From Pictodentalium vernedei (taxonomy: Eukaryota > Mollusca > Scaphopoda > Dentaliida > Dentaliidae): a stretch of 64,000 nt of DNA. Positions 10,447 to 25,700 of the stretch are shown here, piece after piece (position 1 is the first letter of the stretch; every line of letters starts with the position of its first letter). Position numbers and translations under genes: made by a program. The stretch spans positions 145,246,344-145,310,343 of the forward strand of contig CM062296.1 in assembly GCA_031216915.1 (NCBI GenBank), written 5' to 3'. Below the pieces are notes generated by a model. It had not been told where the DNA came from and ran no database searches. It was given only the letters and a program-made list of their open reading frames with translations.

Positions 10447-13400
10447 ACCAAATGGTACTACCAATGTCTCTTAATACTAATATTACCATCACTTATTACT
10501 ACCACAATCATCACTACCTGCTTCTAACACTACCAAATGGTACTACTACCAATGTCTCTTAATACTAATATTACCAACACTTATTACTACCACTATCACC
10601 ACTACCTGATTCTAACACTACCAAATGGTACTACCAATGTCTCTTAATACTAACAACACCAACACTTATTACTGCCGCTATCACCACTACCTGCTTCTAA
10701 CACTACCAAATGGTACTACTACCAATGTCTCTTAATACTAATAATACCAACACTTATTACTGCCACTATCATCACTACCTGCTTCTAACACTACCAAATG
10801 GTACTACCAATGTCTCTTAATACAAATATTACCATCACTTATTAGTACCACAAACATCACTACAATCATCACTACCTGCTTGTAACACTACCAAATGGTA
10901 CTACCAATGTCTCTTAATGCTAATATTACCATCAGTTATTACTACCACAATCATCACTACCTGCTTCTAACACTACCAAATGGTACTACCAATGTCTCTT
11001 AATACTAATATTACCAACACTTATTACTACCACTATCATCACTATCTGCTTCTAACACTACCAAATGGTACTACCAATGTCTCTTAATACTAATATTACC
11101 ATCACTTATTACTACCACTATCATCACTACCTGATTCTAACACTACCAAATGGTACTACCAATGTCTCTTAATTCTAATATTCCCATCACTTGTTACTAC
11201 CACAATCATCACTACCTGCTTCTAACACTACCAAATGGTACTACCAATGTCTCTTAATACTAATATTACCATCACTTATTACTACCACTAACATCACCGC
11301 CTGTTTCTAACACTACCAAATGGTACTACCAATGTCTCTTAATACTAATATTACCATCACTTATTACTACCACTATCATCACAACCTGCTTCCAACACTA
11401 CCAAATGGTACTACCAATGTCTCTTAATACTATTATTACCATCACATATTACTGCCACTATCATCACTACCTGATTCTAACACTACCAAATGGTACTCCC
11501 AATGTCTCTTAATACTAATATTACCATCACTTATTACTACCACTAACATGACTACCTGATTCTAACACTACCAAATGGTACTATCAATGTCTCTTAATAC
11601 TGATATTACCAACACTTATTACTACCACAATCATCACGACCTGCTTCTAACCCTACCAAATGGTACTACCAATGTCTCTTAATACTAATATTACCATCAC
11701 TTATTACTACCACAATCATCACTACTTGCTTCTAACACTACCAAATGGTACTACTACCAATGTCTCTTAATGCTAATATCACCATCTCTTATTACTACCA
11801 CAATCAACACTACCTGCTTCTAACACTACCAAATGGTACTACTACCAATGTCTCTTAATACTAATATTACCATCACTTATTACTACCACTATCATCACAA
11901 CCTGCTTCTAACACTACCAAATGGTACTACCAATGTCTCTTAATACTATTATTACCATCACATATTACTGCCAGTATCATCACTACCTGATTCTAACACT
12001 ACCAAATGGTACTACCAATGTCTCTTAATACTAATATTACCATCACTTATTACTACCACTAACATCACTACCTGATTCTAACACTACCAAATGGTACTAC
12101 CAATGTCTCTTAATACTAATATTACCATCACTTATTACTGCCACTATCATCACTACCTGATTCTAACACTACCAAATGGTACTACCAATGTCTCTTAATA
12201 CTAATATTACCAACACTTATTACTACCACAATCATCACAACCTGTCTCTAACACTACCAAATGGCACTACCAATGTCTCTTAATACTAATATTACCATCA
12301 ACTATTACTACCACAATCATCATGACCTGCTTCTAACACTACCAAATAGTACTACCAATGTCTCTTAATACTAATATTACCATCACTTATTACTACCACA
12401 ATCATCACTACCTGCTTCTAACACTACCAAATGGTACTCCTAACAAGGTCTCTTAATACTATTATTACCAACACTTATTACTACCACAATCATCACTACC
12501 TGTCTCTAACACTACCAAATGGTACTACCAATGTCTCTTAATACTAATATTACCCTCACTTATTACTACCACTAACATCACCACCTGATTCTAACACTAC
12601 CAAATGGTACTACCAATGTCTCTAATACTAATAGTACCATCACTTAATACTACCACAATCATCACTACAATCATCACTACCTGCTTCAAACACTACCAAA
12701 TGGTACTACCAATGTCTCTTAATACTAATATTACATCACTTATTACTACCACAATCATCCCTACCTGCTTCTAACACTACCAAATGGTACCACCAATGTC
12801 TCTTAATACTAATATTACCCTCACTTATTACCACCACTAACATCACCACCTTGTTCAAACACTACCAAATGGTACTACCAATGTTTCTTAATACTAATAT
12901 TACCATCACTTATAACTACCACAATCATCACTACCTGCTTCTAACACTACCAAATGGTACTACAATGTCTCTTAATACTAATATTACCATCACTTATTAC
13001 TACCACTATCATCACTACCTGATTCTAACACTACCAAATGGTACAACCAATGTCTCTTAATACTAATATTCCCATCACTTGTTACAACCACAATCATCAC
13101 TACCTGCTTCTAACACTACCAAATGGTACTACCAATGTCTCTTAATACTAATATTACCATCACTTATTACTACCACTAACATCACCACCTGATTCTAACA
13201 CTACCAAATGGTACTACCAATGTCTCTTAATACTAATAATACCAACACTTATTACTGCCGCTATCACCACTACCTGCTTCTAACACTACCAAATGGTACT
13301 ACTAACAATGTCTCTTAATACTAATATTACCATCACTTATTACTACCGCTATCATCACTACCTGCTTCTAACAAGAGCAAATGGTACTACCAATGTCTCT

Positions 13401-15882
13401 TAATACTGATATTGCCATCACTTATTACTACCACTAACATGACTACCTGATTCTAACACTACCAAATGGTACTACCAATGTCTCTTAATACTAATAATAC
13501 CAACACTTATTACTACCACTATCATCACTACCTGATTCTAACACTACCAAATGGTACTACTACCAATGTCTCTTAATACTAATATTACCATCACTTATTA
13601 CTGCCACTATCATGACTACCTGCTTCTAACACTACCAAATGGTACTACCAATGTCTCTTAATACTAATATTACCATCACGTATTACTACCACTATCATCA
13701 CTACCTTGTTCTACCACTATCAGGTGGTACTACCAATGTCTCTTAACACTAATATTACCATCACTTATTACTACCATTTTCATCTCTATCTGATTCTAAC
13801 ACTACCAAATGGTACTACTACCAATGTCTCTTAATACTAATATTACCATCACTTATTACTACCACTATCATCACTACCTGATTCTAACACTACCAAATGG
13901 TACTACTACCAATGTCTCTTAATACTAATATTACCATCACTTATTACTACCACTAACATCACCATCTGATTCTAACACTACCAAATGCTGCGACCAATGT
14001 CTCTTAATAATAATAATACCAACACTTATTACTACCACTATCATCATTACCTGATTCTAACACTACCAAATGGTACTACTGCCAATGTCTCTTAATACTA
14101 ATATTACCATCACTTATTACTACCACTAACATCACCATCTGATTCTAACACTGCCAAATGGTACTACCAATGTATCTTAATACTAACATTACCAACACTT
14201 ATTACTACCACCATCATCACTATCTGCTTCTAACACTACCAAATGGTACTACCAATGTCTCTTTATACTAATGTTACCATCACTTATTACTACCACTATC
14301 ATCACTACCTGCTTATAACACTACCAAATGGTACTACCAATGTCTCTTAATACTAATATTACCATCACTTATTACTACCACTAACATCACTACCTAATTC
14401 TAGAACTACCAAATGGTACTACCAAGGTCTCTTAATACTAATATTACCATCACTTATTACTACCACTAACATCACTACGTGATTCTAACACTACCAAATG
14501 GTACTACCAATGTCTCTTAATACTAATATTACCATCACTTATTACTACCACTAACATCACTACCTGATTCTAACACTACCAAATGGTACTACCAATGTCT
14601 CTTAATACTAACATTACCATCTCTTATTACTACCACTAACATCACTACCTGATTCTAACACTACCAAATGGTACTACCAATGTCTCTTAATACTAACATT
14701 ACCATCTCTTATTACTACCACTAACATCACTACCTGATTCTAACACTACCAAATGGTACTACCAATGTCTCTTAATACTAATATTACCATCTCTTATTAC
14801 TACCACAATCATCACTACCTTGTTCTACCACTACCAGGTGGTATTACCAATGTCTCTTAATACTAATATTACCATCACTTATTACTACCACTAACATCAC
14901 TACGTGATTCTAACACTACCAAATGGTACTACCAATGTCTCTTAATACTAATATTACCATCACTTATTACTACCACTAACATCACCGCCTGTTTCTAACA
15001 CTACCAAATGGTACTACCAATGTCTCTTAATACTAATATTACCATCACTTATTACTACCACAATCATCACTACCTGCTTCTAACACTACCAAATGGTACT
15101 ACTACCAATGTCTCTTAATGCTAATATCACCATCTCTTATTACTACCACAATCAACACTACCTGCTTCTAACACTACCAAATGGTACTACTACCAATGTC
15201 TCTTAATACTAATATTACCATCACTTATTACTACCACTAACATCACTACGTGATTCTAACACTACCAAATGGTATTACCAATGTCTCTTAATACTAATAT
15301 TACCATCACTTATTACTACCCCTATCATCACTACCTGCTTCTAACACTACCAGGTGGTATTACCAATGTCTCTTAATACTAATATTACCATCACTTATTA
15401 CTACCACTAACATCACTACCTGATTCTAACACTACCAGGTGGTACTACCAATGTCTCTTAATACTAACATTACCATCTCTTATTACTACCACTAACATCA
15501 CTACCTGATTCTAACACTACCAAATGGTACTACCAATGTCTCTTAATACTAACATTACCATCTCTTATTACTACCACTAACATCACTACCTGATTCTAAC
15601 ACTACCAAATGGTACTACCAATGTCTCTTAATACTAACATTACCATCTCTTATTACTACCACTAACATCACTACCTGATTCTAACACTACCAAATGGTAT
15701 TACCAATGTCTCTTAATACTAATATTACCATCACTTATTACTACCCCTATCATCACTACCTGCTTCTAACACTACCAGGTGGTATTACCAATGTCTCTTA
15801 ATACTAATATTACCATCACTTATTACTACCACTAACATCACTACCTGATTCTAACACTACCAAATGGTACTACCAATGTCTC

Positions 15883-15902
15883 TTAATACTACTTAATACT
15901 AA
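15883..15902 (+). repeat. 10-bp insertion monomer, third occurrence
   Basis: Same doubled decamer, 5,741 bp after 10,142, in step with the compact second block. Confidence 0.88.
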
Positions 15903-16123
15903 TGTTACCAACACTTATTACTACCCCTATCATAACTACCTTGTTCTACCACTACCAGGTGGTAATACCAATGTCTCTTAATACTAATATTACCAACACT
16001 TATTACTACCACTACCATCACTACCTGACTCTAACACTACCAAATGGTACTACCAATGTATCTTAATACTAATATTACCATCACTTATTACTACCACTAT
16101 CTTCACTACCTTGTTCTACCACT

Positions 16124-16187
16124 ACCAGGTGGTACTACCAATGTCTCTTAATACTAATATTACCATCACTTATTACCACCAAACACT
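16124..16187 (+). repeat. 64-bp short monomer, marker copy 2
   Basis: Lies 5,741 bp after marker copy 1, in the compact second copy of the large block. Confidence 0.9.
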
Positions 16188-19100
16188 ACCAAATGGTACT
16201 ACCAATGTCTCTTAATACTAATATTACCATCACTTATTACTACCACAATCATCACTACCTGCTTCTAACACTACCAAATGGTACTACTACCAATGTCTCT
16301 TAATACTAATATTACCAACACTTATTACTACCACTATCACCACTACCTGATTCTAACACTACCAAATGGTACTACCAATGTCTCTTAATACTAACAACAC
16401 CAACACTTATTACTGCCGCTATCACCACTACCTGCTTCTAACACTACCAAATGGTACTACTACCAATGTCTCTTAATACTAATAATACCAACACTTATTA
16501 CTGCCACTATCATCACTACCTGCTTCTAACACTACCAAATGGTACTACCAATGTCTCTTAATACAAATATTACCATCACTTATTAGTACCACAAACATCT
16601 CTACAATCATCACTACCTGCTTGTAACACTACCAAATGGTACTACCAATGTCTCTTAATGCTAATATTACCATCAGTTATTACTACCACAATCATCACTA
16701 CCTGCTTCTAACACTACCAAATGGTACTACCAATGTCTCTTAATACTAATATTACCAACACTTATTACTACCACTATCATCACTATCTGCTTCTAACACT
16801 ACCAAATGGTACTACCAATGTCTCTTAATACTAATATTACCATCACTTATTACTACCACTATCATCACTACCTGATTCTAACACTACCAAATGGTACTAC
16901 CAATGTCTCTTAATTCTAATATTCCCATCACTTGTTACTACCACAATCATCACTACCTGCTTCTAACACTACCAAATGGTACTACCAATGTCTCTTAATA
17001 CTAATATTACCATCACTTATTACTACCACTAACATCACCGCCTGTTTCTAACACTACCAAATGGTACTACCAATGTCTCTTAATACTAATATTACCATCA
17101 CTTATTACTACCACTATCATCACAACCTGCTTCCAACACTACCAAATGGTACTACCAATGTCTCTTAATACTATTATTACCATCACATATTACTGCCACT
17201 ATCATCACTACCTGATTCTAACACTACCAAATGGTACTACCAATGTCTCTTAATACTAATATTACCATCACTTATTACTACCACTAACATGACTACCTGA
17301 TTCTAACACTACCAAATGGTACTATCAATGTCTCTTAATACTAATATTACCAACACTTATTACTACCACAATCATCACGACCTGCTTCTAACCCTACCAA
17401 ATGGTACTACCAATGTCTCTTAATACTAATATTACCATCACTTATTACTACCACAATCATCACTACTTGCTTCTAACACTACCAAATGGTACTACTACCA
17501 ATGTCTCTTAATGCTAATATCACCATCTCTTATTACTACCACAATCAACACTACCTGCTTCTAACACTACCAAATGGTACTACTACCAATGTCTCTTAAT
17601 ACTAATATTACCATCACTTATTACTACCACTATCATCACAACCTGCTTCTAACACTACCAAATGGTACTACCAATGTCTCTTAATACTATTATTACCATC
17701 ACATATTACTGCCAGTATCATCACTACCTGATTCTAACACTACCAAATGGTCCTACCAATGTCTCTTAATACTAATATTACCATCACTTATTACTGCCAC
17801 AATCATCACTACCTGTTGCAAACACTACCAAATGGTACTACAACCAATGTCTCTTAATACTAATATTACCATCACTTATTACTACCACTATCATCACTAC
17901 CTGATTCTAACACTACCAAATGGTACTACCAATGTCTCTTAATACTAATATTACCATCACTTATTACTACCACTATCATCACTACCTGCTTCTAACACTA
18001 CCAAATGGTACTACCAATGTCTCTTAATACTAATATTACCATCACTTATTACTACCACAATCATCACTACCTGCTTCTAACACTGCCAAATGGTACTTCC
18101 AATGTCTCTTAATACTAATATTACCAACACTTATTACTACCACTATCATCACTATCTGCTTCTAACACTACCAAATGGTACTACTACCAATGTCTCTTAA
18201 TACTAATATTACCTTCACTTATTACTACCTCAATCATAACTACCTGCTTCTAACACTGCCAAATGGTACTACCAATGTCACTTAATACTAATATTACCAA
18301 CACTTATTACTACCACTATCATCACTACCTGCTTCTAACACTATCAAATGGAACTACTACCAATGTCTCTTAATACTAATATTACTATCACTTATTACAA
18401 CCACAATCATCACTACCTGCTTCTAACACTGCCAAATGGAACTACTAATGTCTCTTAATACTAATATTACCAACACTTATTACTACCACTATCATCACTA
18501 TCTGCTTCTGACACTACCAAATGGTACTACCGATGTCTCTTAATACTAATATTACCATCACTTATTACTACAACAATCATCACTACCTGCTGCAAACACT
18601 ACCAAATGGTACTACTACCAATGTCTCTTAATACTAATACTACCATCACTTATTACAACCCCAATCATCACTACCTGTTTCTAACACTGCGAAATGGTAC
18701 TACCAATGTATCTTAATACTAACATTACCAACACTTATTACTACCACCATCATCACTATCTGCTTCTAACACTACCAAATGGTACTACCAATGTCTCTTT
18801 ATACTAATATTACCATCACTTATTACTACCACTATCATCACTACCTGCTTATAACACTACCAAATGGTACTACCAATGTCTCTTAATACTAATATTACCA
18901 TCACTTATTACTACCACTAACATCACTACCTAATTCTAGAACTACCAAATGGTACTACCAATGTCTCTTAATACTAATATTACCATCACTTATTACTACC
19001 ACTAACATCACTACGTGATTCTAACACTACCAAATGGTACTACCAATGTCTCTTAATAGTAATATTACCATCACTTATTACTACCACTAACATCACTACC

Positions 19101-19477
19101 TGATTCTAACACTACCAAATGGTACTACCAATGTCTCTTAATACTAACATTACCATCTCTTATTACTACCACTAACATCACTACCTGATTCTAACACTAC
19201 CAAATGGTATTACCAATGTCTCTTAATACTAATATTACCATCACTTATTACTACCCCTATCATCACTACCTTGTTCTACCACTACCAGGTGGTATTACCA
19301 ATGTCTCTTAATACTAATATTACCATCACTTATTACTGCCACTAACATCACTATCTGCTTCTAACACTACCAAATGGTACTACCAAAGTCTCTTAATACT
19401 AATATTACCATCACTTATTACTACCACTAACATCACTACCTGATTCTAACACTACCAAATGGTACTACCAATGTCTC

Positions 19478-19497
19478 TTAATACTACTTAATACTAA
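19478..19497 (+). repeat. 10-bp insertion monomer, fourth occurrence
   Basis: Same doubled decamer, 3,595 bp after 15,883, in step with the third block. Confidence 0.88.
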
Positions 19498-19718
19498 TGT
19501 TACCAACACTTATTACTACCCCTATCATAACTACCTTGTTCTACCACTACCAGGTGGTAATACCAATGTCTCTTAATACTAATATTACCATCACTTATTA
19601 CTACCACTACCATCACTACCTGACTCTAACACTACCAAATGGTACTACCAATGTATCTTAATACTAATATTACCATCGCTTATTACTACCACTATCTTCA
19701 CTACCTTGTTCTACCACT

Positions 19719-19782
19719 ACCAGGTGGTACTACCAATGTCTCTTAATACTAATATTACCATCACTTATTACCACCAAACACT
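19719..19782 (+). repeat. 64-bp short monomer, marker copy 3
   Basis: Lies 3,595 bp after marker copy 2, in the shortened third block. The monomer to its left carries a private CATCGCTTATT form. Confidence 0.9.
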
Positions 19783-20990
19783 ACCAAATGGTACTACCAA
19801 TGTCTCTTAATACTAATATTACCATCACTTATTACTACCACAATCATCACTACCTGCTTCTAACACTACCAAATGGTACTACTACCAATGTCTCTTAATA
19901 CTAATATTACCAACACTTATTACTACCACTATCACCACTACCTGATTCTAACACTACCAAATGGTACTACCAATGTCTCTTAATACTAACAACACCAACA
20001 CTTATTACTGCCGCTATCACCACTACCTGCTTCTAACACTACCAAATGGTACTACTACCAATGTCTCTTAATACTAATAATACCAACACTTATTACTGCC
20101 ACTATCATCACTACCTGCTTCTAACACTACCAAATGGTACTACCAATGTCTCTTAATACAAATATTACCATCACTTATTAGTACCACAAACATCACTACA
20201 ATCATCACTACCTGCTTGTAACACTACCAAATGGTACTACCAATGTCTCTTAATGCTAATATTACCATCAGTTATTACTACCACAATCATCACTACCTGC
20301 TTCTAACACTACCAAATGGTACTACCAATGTCTCTTAATACTAATATTACCAACACTTATTACTACCACTATCATCACTATCTGCTTCTAACACTACCAA
20401 ATGGTACTACCAATGTCTCTTAATACTAATATTACCATCACTTATTACTACCACTATCATCACTACCTGATTCTAACACTACCAACTGGTACTACCAATG
20501 TCTCTTAATTCTAATATTCCCATCACTTGTTACTACCACAATCATCACTACCTGCTTCTAACACTACCAAATGGTACTACCAATGTCTCTTAATACTAAT
20601 ATTACCATCACTTATTACTACCACTAACATCACCGCCTGTTTCTAACACTACCAAATGGTACTACCAATGTCTCTTAATACTAATATTACCATCACTTAT
20701 TACTACCACTATCATCACTACCTGCTTCTAACACTACCAAATGGTACTACCAATGTCTCTTAATACTAATATTACCATCACTTATTACTACCACTATCAT
20801 CACTACCTGATTCTAACACTACCAAATGGTACTACCAAAGTCTCTTAATTCTAATATTCCCATCACTTGTTACTACCACAATCATCACTACCTGCTTCTA
20901 ACACTACCAAATGGTACTACCAATGTCTCTTAATACTAATATTACCAACACTTATTACAACCACTATCATCACTATCTGTTTCTAACACT

Positions 20991-21060
20991 TCCAAATGGT
21001 ACTACCAATGTCTCTTTATACTAATATTACCATCACTTATTACTACCTGCTTCCAACACT
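20991..21060 (+). repeat. Short 70-bp monomer (-15 bp)
   Basis: The unit starts TCCAAATGG and the next head ACCAAATGG follows after only 70 bp. The triplet tail has lost 15 bp, so TTATTACTACC runs directly into TGCTTCCAAC. The matching monomer at 45,962 is full length, so this deletion is private to the present block. Confidence 0.85.
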
Positions 21061-21129
21061 ACCAAATGGTACTACCAATGTCTCTTAATACTAATATTAC
21101 CATCACTTATTACTACCACAATCATCACT

Positions 21130-22130
21130 ACCTGCTTCTAACACTACCAAATGGTACTACTACCAATCTCTCTTAATAGTTATATTACCATCACTTATTA
21201 CTACCACTAACATCACCACCTGATTCTAACACTACCAAATGGTACTACCAATGTCTCTTAATACTAATAATACCAACACTTATTACTGCCGCTATCACCA
21301 CTACCTGCTTCTAACACTACCAAATGGTACTACTAACAATGTCTCTTAATACTAATATTACCATCACTTATTACTACCACAATCATCACTACCTGATTCT
21401 AACACTACCAAATGGTACTACCAATGTCTCTTAATACTAATATTACCATCACTTATTACTACCACTAACATGACTACCTGATTCTAACACTACCAAATGG
21501 TACTATCAATGTCTCTTAATACTAATATTACCAACACTTATTACTACCACAATCATCACGACCTGCTTCTAACACTACCAAATGGTACTACCAATGTCTC
21601 TTAATACTAATATTACCATCACTTATTACTACCACTATCATCACTATCTTGTTCTACCACTACCAGGTGGTACTACCAATGTCTCTTAATACTAATATTA
21701 CCATCACTTATTACTGCCACTATCATCACTACCTGATTCTAACACTACCAAATGGTACTACTACCAATGTCTCTTAATAGTTATATTACCATCACTTATT
21801 ACTACCACTAACATCACCACCTGATTCTAACACTACCAAATGGTACTACCAATGTCTCCTAATACTAATAATACCAACACTTATTACTGCCGCTATCACC
21901 ACTACCTGCTTCTAACACTACCAAATGGTACTACTAACAATGTCTCTTAATACTAATATTACCATCACTTATTACTACCACTAACATCACCACCTGATTC
22001 TAACACTACCAAATGGTACTACCAATGTCTCTTAATACTAATAATACCAACACTTATTACTGCCGCTATCACCACTACCTGCTTCTAACACTACCAAATG
22101 GTACTACTACCAATGTCTCTTAGTACTAAT
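21130..22130 (+). repeat. Local 601-bp duplication of a CpG-bearing monomer group
   Basis: The group with AATAGTTATATTACC, then AATAATACC, then TGCCGCTATCACC occurs at 21,172-21,300 and again at 21,773-21,900, a shift of 601 bp or seven monomers. The TGCCGC monomer appears a third time at 22,062, 173 bp (two monomers) after the second. The homologous stretch near 46,157 has the AGTTATATT form only once, so the local multiplication happened here. Confidence 0.78.
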
Positions 22131-22790
22131 ATTACCATCACTTATTACTACCACTGTCATAACTACCTGATTCTAACACTACCAAATGGTACTACTACCA
22201 ATGTCTCTTAATACTAATATTACCATCACTTATTACTGCCACTATCATCACTACCTGATTCTAACACTACCAAATGGTACTACCAATGTCTCTTAATACT
22301 AATATTACCAACACTTATTACTACCACAATCATCACAACCTGTCTCTAACACTACCAAATGGCACTACCAATGTCTCTTAATACTAATATTACCATCAAC
22401 TATTACTACCACAATCATCATGACCTGCTTCTAACACTACCAAATAGTACTACCAATGTCTCTTAATACTAATATTACCATCACTTAGTACTACCACAAT
22501 CATCACTACCTGCTTCTAACACTACCAAATGGTACTCCTAACAATGTCTCTTAATACTATTATTACCAACACTTATTACTACCACAATCATCACTACCTG
22601 TCTCTAACACTACCAAATGGTACTACCAATGTCTCTTAATACTAATATTCCCCTCACTTATTACTACCACTAACATCACCACCTGATTCTAACACTACCA
22701 AATGGTACTACCAATGTCTCTAATACTAATATTACCATCACTTATTACTACCACAATCATCACTACAATCATCACTACCTGCTTCAAACA

Positions 22791-25700
22791 CTACCAAATG
22801 GTACTACCAATGTCTCTTAATACTAATATTACATCACTCATTACTACCACAATCATCCCTACCTGCTTCTAACACTACCAAATGGTACCACCAATGTCTC
22901 TTAATACTAATATTACCCTCACTTATTACCACCACTAACATCACCACCTTGTTCAAACACTACCAAATGGTACTACCAATGTCTCTTAATACTAATATTA
23001 CCATCACTTATAACTACCACAATCATCACTACCTGCTTCTAACACTACCAAATGGTACTACAATGTCTCTTAATACTAATATTACCATCACTTATTACTA
23101 CCACTATCATCACTACCTGATTCTAACACTACCAAATGGTACAACCAATGTCTCTTAATACTAATATTCCCATCACTTGTTACTACCACAATCATAACTA
23201 CCTGCTTCTAACACTACCAAATGGTACTACCAATGTCTCTTAATACTAATATTACCATCACTTATTACTACCACTAACATCACCACCTGATTCTAACACT
23301 ACCAAATGGTACTACCAATGTCTCTTAATACTAATAATACCAACACTTATTACTGCCGCTATCACCACTACCTGCTTCTAACACTACCAAATGGTACTAC
23401 TAACAATGTCTCTTAATACTAATATTACCATCACTTATTACTACCGCTATCATCACTACCTGCTTCTAACAAGAGCAAATGGTACTACCAATGTCTCTTA
23501 ATACTGATATTACCATCACTTATTACTACCACTAACATGACTACCTGATTCTAACACTTCAAATGGTACTACCAATGTCTCTTAATACTAATAATACCAA
23601 CACTTATTACTACCACTATCATCACACCCTGATTCTAACACTACCAAATGGTACTACTACCAATGTCTCTTAATACTAATATTACCATCACTTATTACTG
23701 CCACTATCATGACTACCTGCTTCTAACACTACCAAATGGTACTACCAATGTCTCTTAATACTAATATTACCATCATTTATTACTACCACTATCATCACTA
23801 CCTTGTTCTACCACTATCAGGTGGTACTACCAATGTCTCTTAACACTAATATTACCATCACTTATTACTACCATTTTCATCTCTATCTGATTCTAACACT
23901 ACCAAATGGTACTACCAATGTCTCTTAATACTAATAATACCAACACTTATTACTGCCACTATCACCACTGCCTGCTTCTAACACTACCAAATGGTACTAC
24001 TACCAATGTCTCTTAATACTAATATTACCATCACTTATTACTACCACTATCATCACTACCTGATTCTAACACTACCAAATGGTACTACTACCAATGTCTC
24101 TTAATACTAATATTACCATCACTTATTACTACCCCTAACATCACCATCTGATTCTAACACTACCAAATGCTACGACCAATGTCTCTTAATAATAATAATA
24201 CCAACACTTATTACTACCCCTATCATCATTACCTGATTCTAACACTACCAAATGGTACTACTACCAATGTCTCTTAATACTAATATTACCATCACTTATT
24301 ACTACCACTAACATCACCATCTGATTCTAACACTGCCAAATGGTACTACCAATGTCTCTTAATACCAATATTACCATCACTTATTACTACCACTAACATC
24401 ACCATCTGATTCTAACACTACCAAATGGTACTACCAATGTCTCTTAATACTAATAATACCAACACTTATTACTACCACTATCATCACTACCTGCTTCTAA
24501 CACTACCAAATGGTACTACCAATGTCTCTTAATACTAATATTACCATCACTTATTACTACCACAATCATCACTACCTGCTTCTAACACTGCCAAATGGTA
24601 CTACCAATGTCTCTTAATACTAATATTACCAACACTTATTACTACCACTATCATCACTATCTGCTTCTAACACTACCAAATGGTACTACTAACAATGTCT
24701 CTTAATACTAATATTACCTTCACTTATTACTACCACAATCATCACTACCTGCTTCTAACACTGCCAAATGGTACTACCAATGTCTCTTAATACTAATATT
24801 ACCAACACTTATTACTACCACTATCATGACTACCTGCTTCTAACACTTTCATATGGAACTACTACCAATGTCTCTTAATACTAATATTACTATCACTTAT
24901 TACAACCACAATCATCACTACCTGCTTCGAACACTGCCAAATGGTACTACTAATGTCTCTTTATACTAATATTACCATCACTTATTACTACAACAATCAT
25001 ACTACCTGCTGTAAACACTACCAAATGGTACTACTACCAATGTCTCTTAATACTAATACTACCATCACTTATTACAACCACAATCATCACTACCTGCTTC
25101 TAACACTGCCAAATGGTACTACCAATGTATCTTAATACTAACATTACCAACACTTATTACTACCACTATCATCACTATCTGCTTCTAACACTACCAAATG
25201 GTACTACCAATGTCTCTTTATACTAATATCACCATCACTTATTACTACCCCTATCATCACTACTTGCTTATAACACTACCAAATGGTACTACCAATGTCT
25301 CTTAATACTAATATTACCATCACTTATTACTGCCACTAACATCACTACCTGATTCTAGAACTACCAAATGGTACTACCAATGTCTCTTAATACTAATATT
25401 ACCATCACTTATTACTACCACTAACATCACTACCTGATTCTAACACTACCAAATGGTACTACTAATGTCTCTTAATACTAATATTACCATCACTTATTAC
25501 TACCACTAACATCACTACCTGATTCTAACTCTACCAAATGGTACTACCAATGTCTCTTAATACTAATATTACCATCACTTATTACTACCACTAACATCAC
25601 TACCTGATTCTAACACTACCAAATGGTACTACCAATGTCTCTTAATACTAATATTACCATCACTTATTACTGCCACTATCATCACTACCTGATTCTAACA

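Larger units (their letters stand above)
2743..11999 (+). repeat. Large tandem block, copy 1 of a 9,257-bp duplication
   Basis: The block start near 2,743 recurs near 12,000 at an offset of 9,257 (GTTCAAACAC at 3,596 and 12,853). This copy is longer than copy 2 because it contains internal tandem duplications of 2,320 and 1,281 bp. The lengths balance: 2,320 + 1,281 bp gained, about 170 bp lost near 9,790 here, and 85 bp lost near 13,800 in copy 2 give the observed 3,516-bp difference between the offsets 9,257 and 5,741. Confidence 0.85.
12000..17745 (+). repeat. Large tandem block, copy 2 (compact form)
   Basis: From 12,000 to about 14,150 this follows 2,743-4,980. From 14,153 to about 16,000 it follows 4,981-6,829. 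From 16,012 to about 17,745 it follows 10,271-12,004 at a constant offset of 5,741 with no indel seen. It lacks the two internal expansions of copy 1, so it probably shows the older arrangement. One monomer is missing near 13,800 compared with 4,550. Rare shared landmarks include GCCAGTATCATC at 11,971 and 17,712. Sequence agreement ends close to 17,750, where a TCCTACC variant introduces different monomers. Confidence 0.85.
17746..20700 (+). repeat. Mosaic block, partial third copy
   Basis: About 18,050-18,690 resembles 1,770-2,330, including monomers absent from the neighbouring copies at 4,981 and 14,153. From 18,690 the order follows 14,153 onward, but about 942 bp (11 monomers) are missing before 19,607. 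From 19,607 to about 20,700 it follows 10,271-11,364 at offset 9,336 and 16,012-17,105 at offset 3,595. A small set of private changes, such as TGCGAAATGG near 18,690 and ACCAACTGGT near 20,482, separates it from the other copies. Confidence 0.75.
20700..22790 (+). repeat. Block resembling 45,671-47,514
   Basis: This aligns at offset 24,971 with 45,671 onward (ACCAAATGA at 45,962 opposite TCCAAATGG at 20,991). The offset becomes 24,986 after the 70-bp monomer, and the two paths meet again at GTTCAAACAC (22,951 and 47,675). The intervening difference of about 250 bp reflects a local rearrangement at 21,130-22,130. The block joins the copy of window start at 22,791. Confidence 0.72.
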
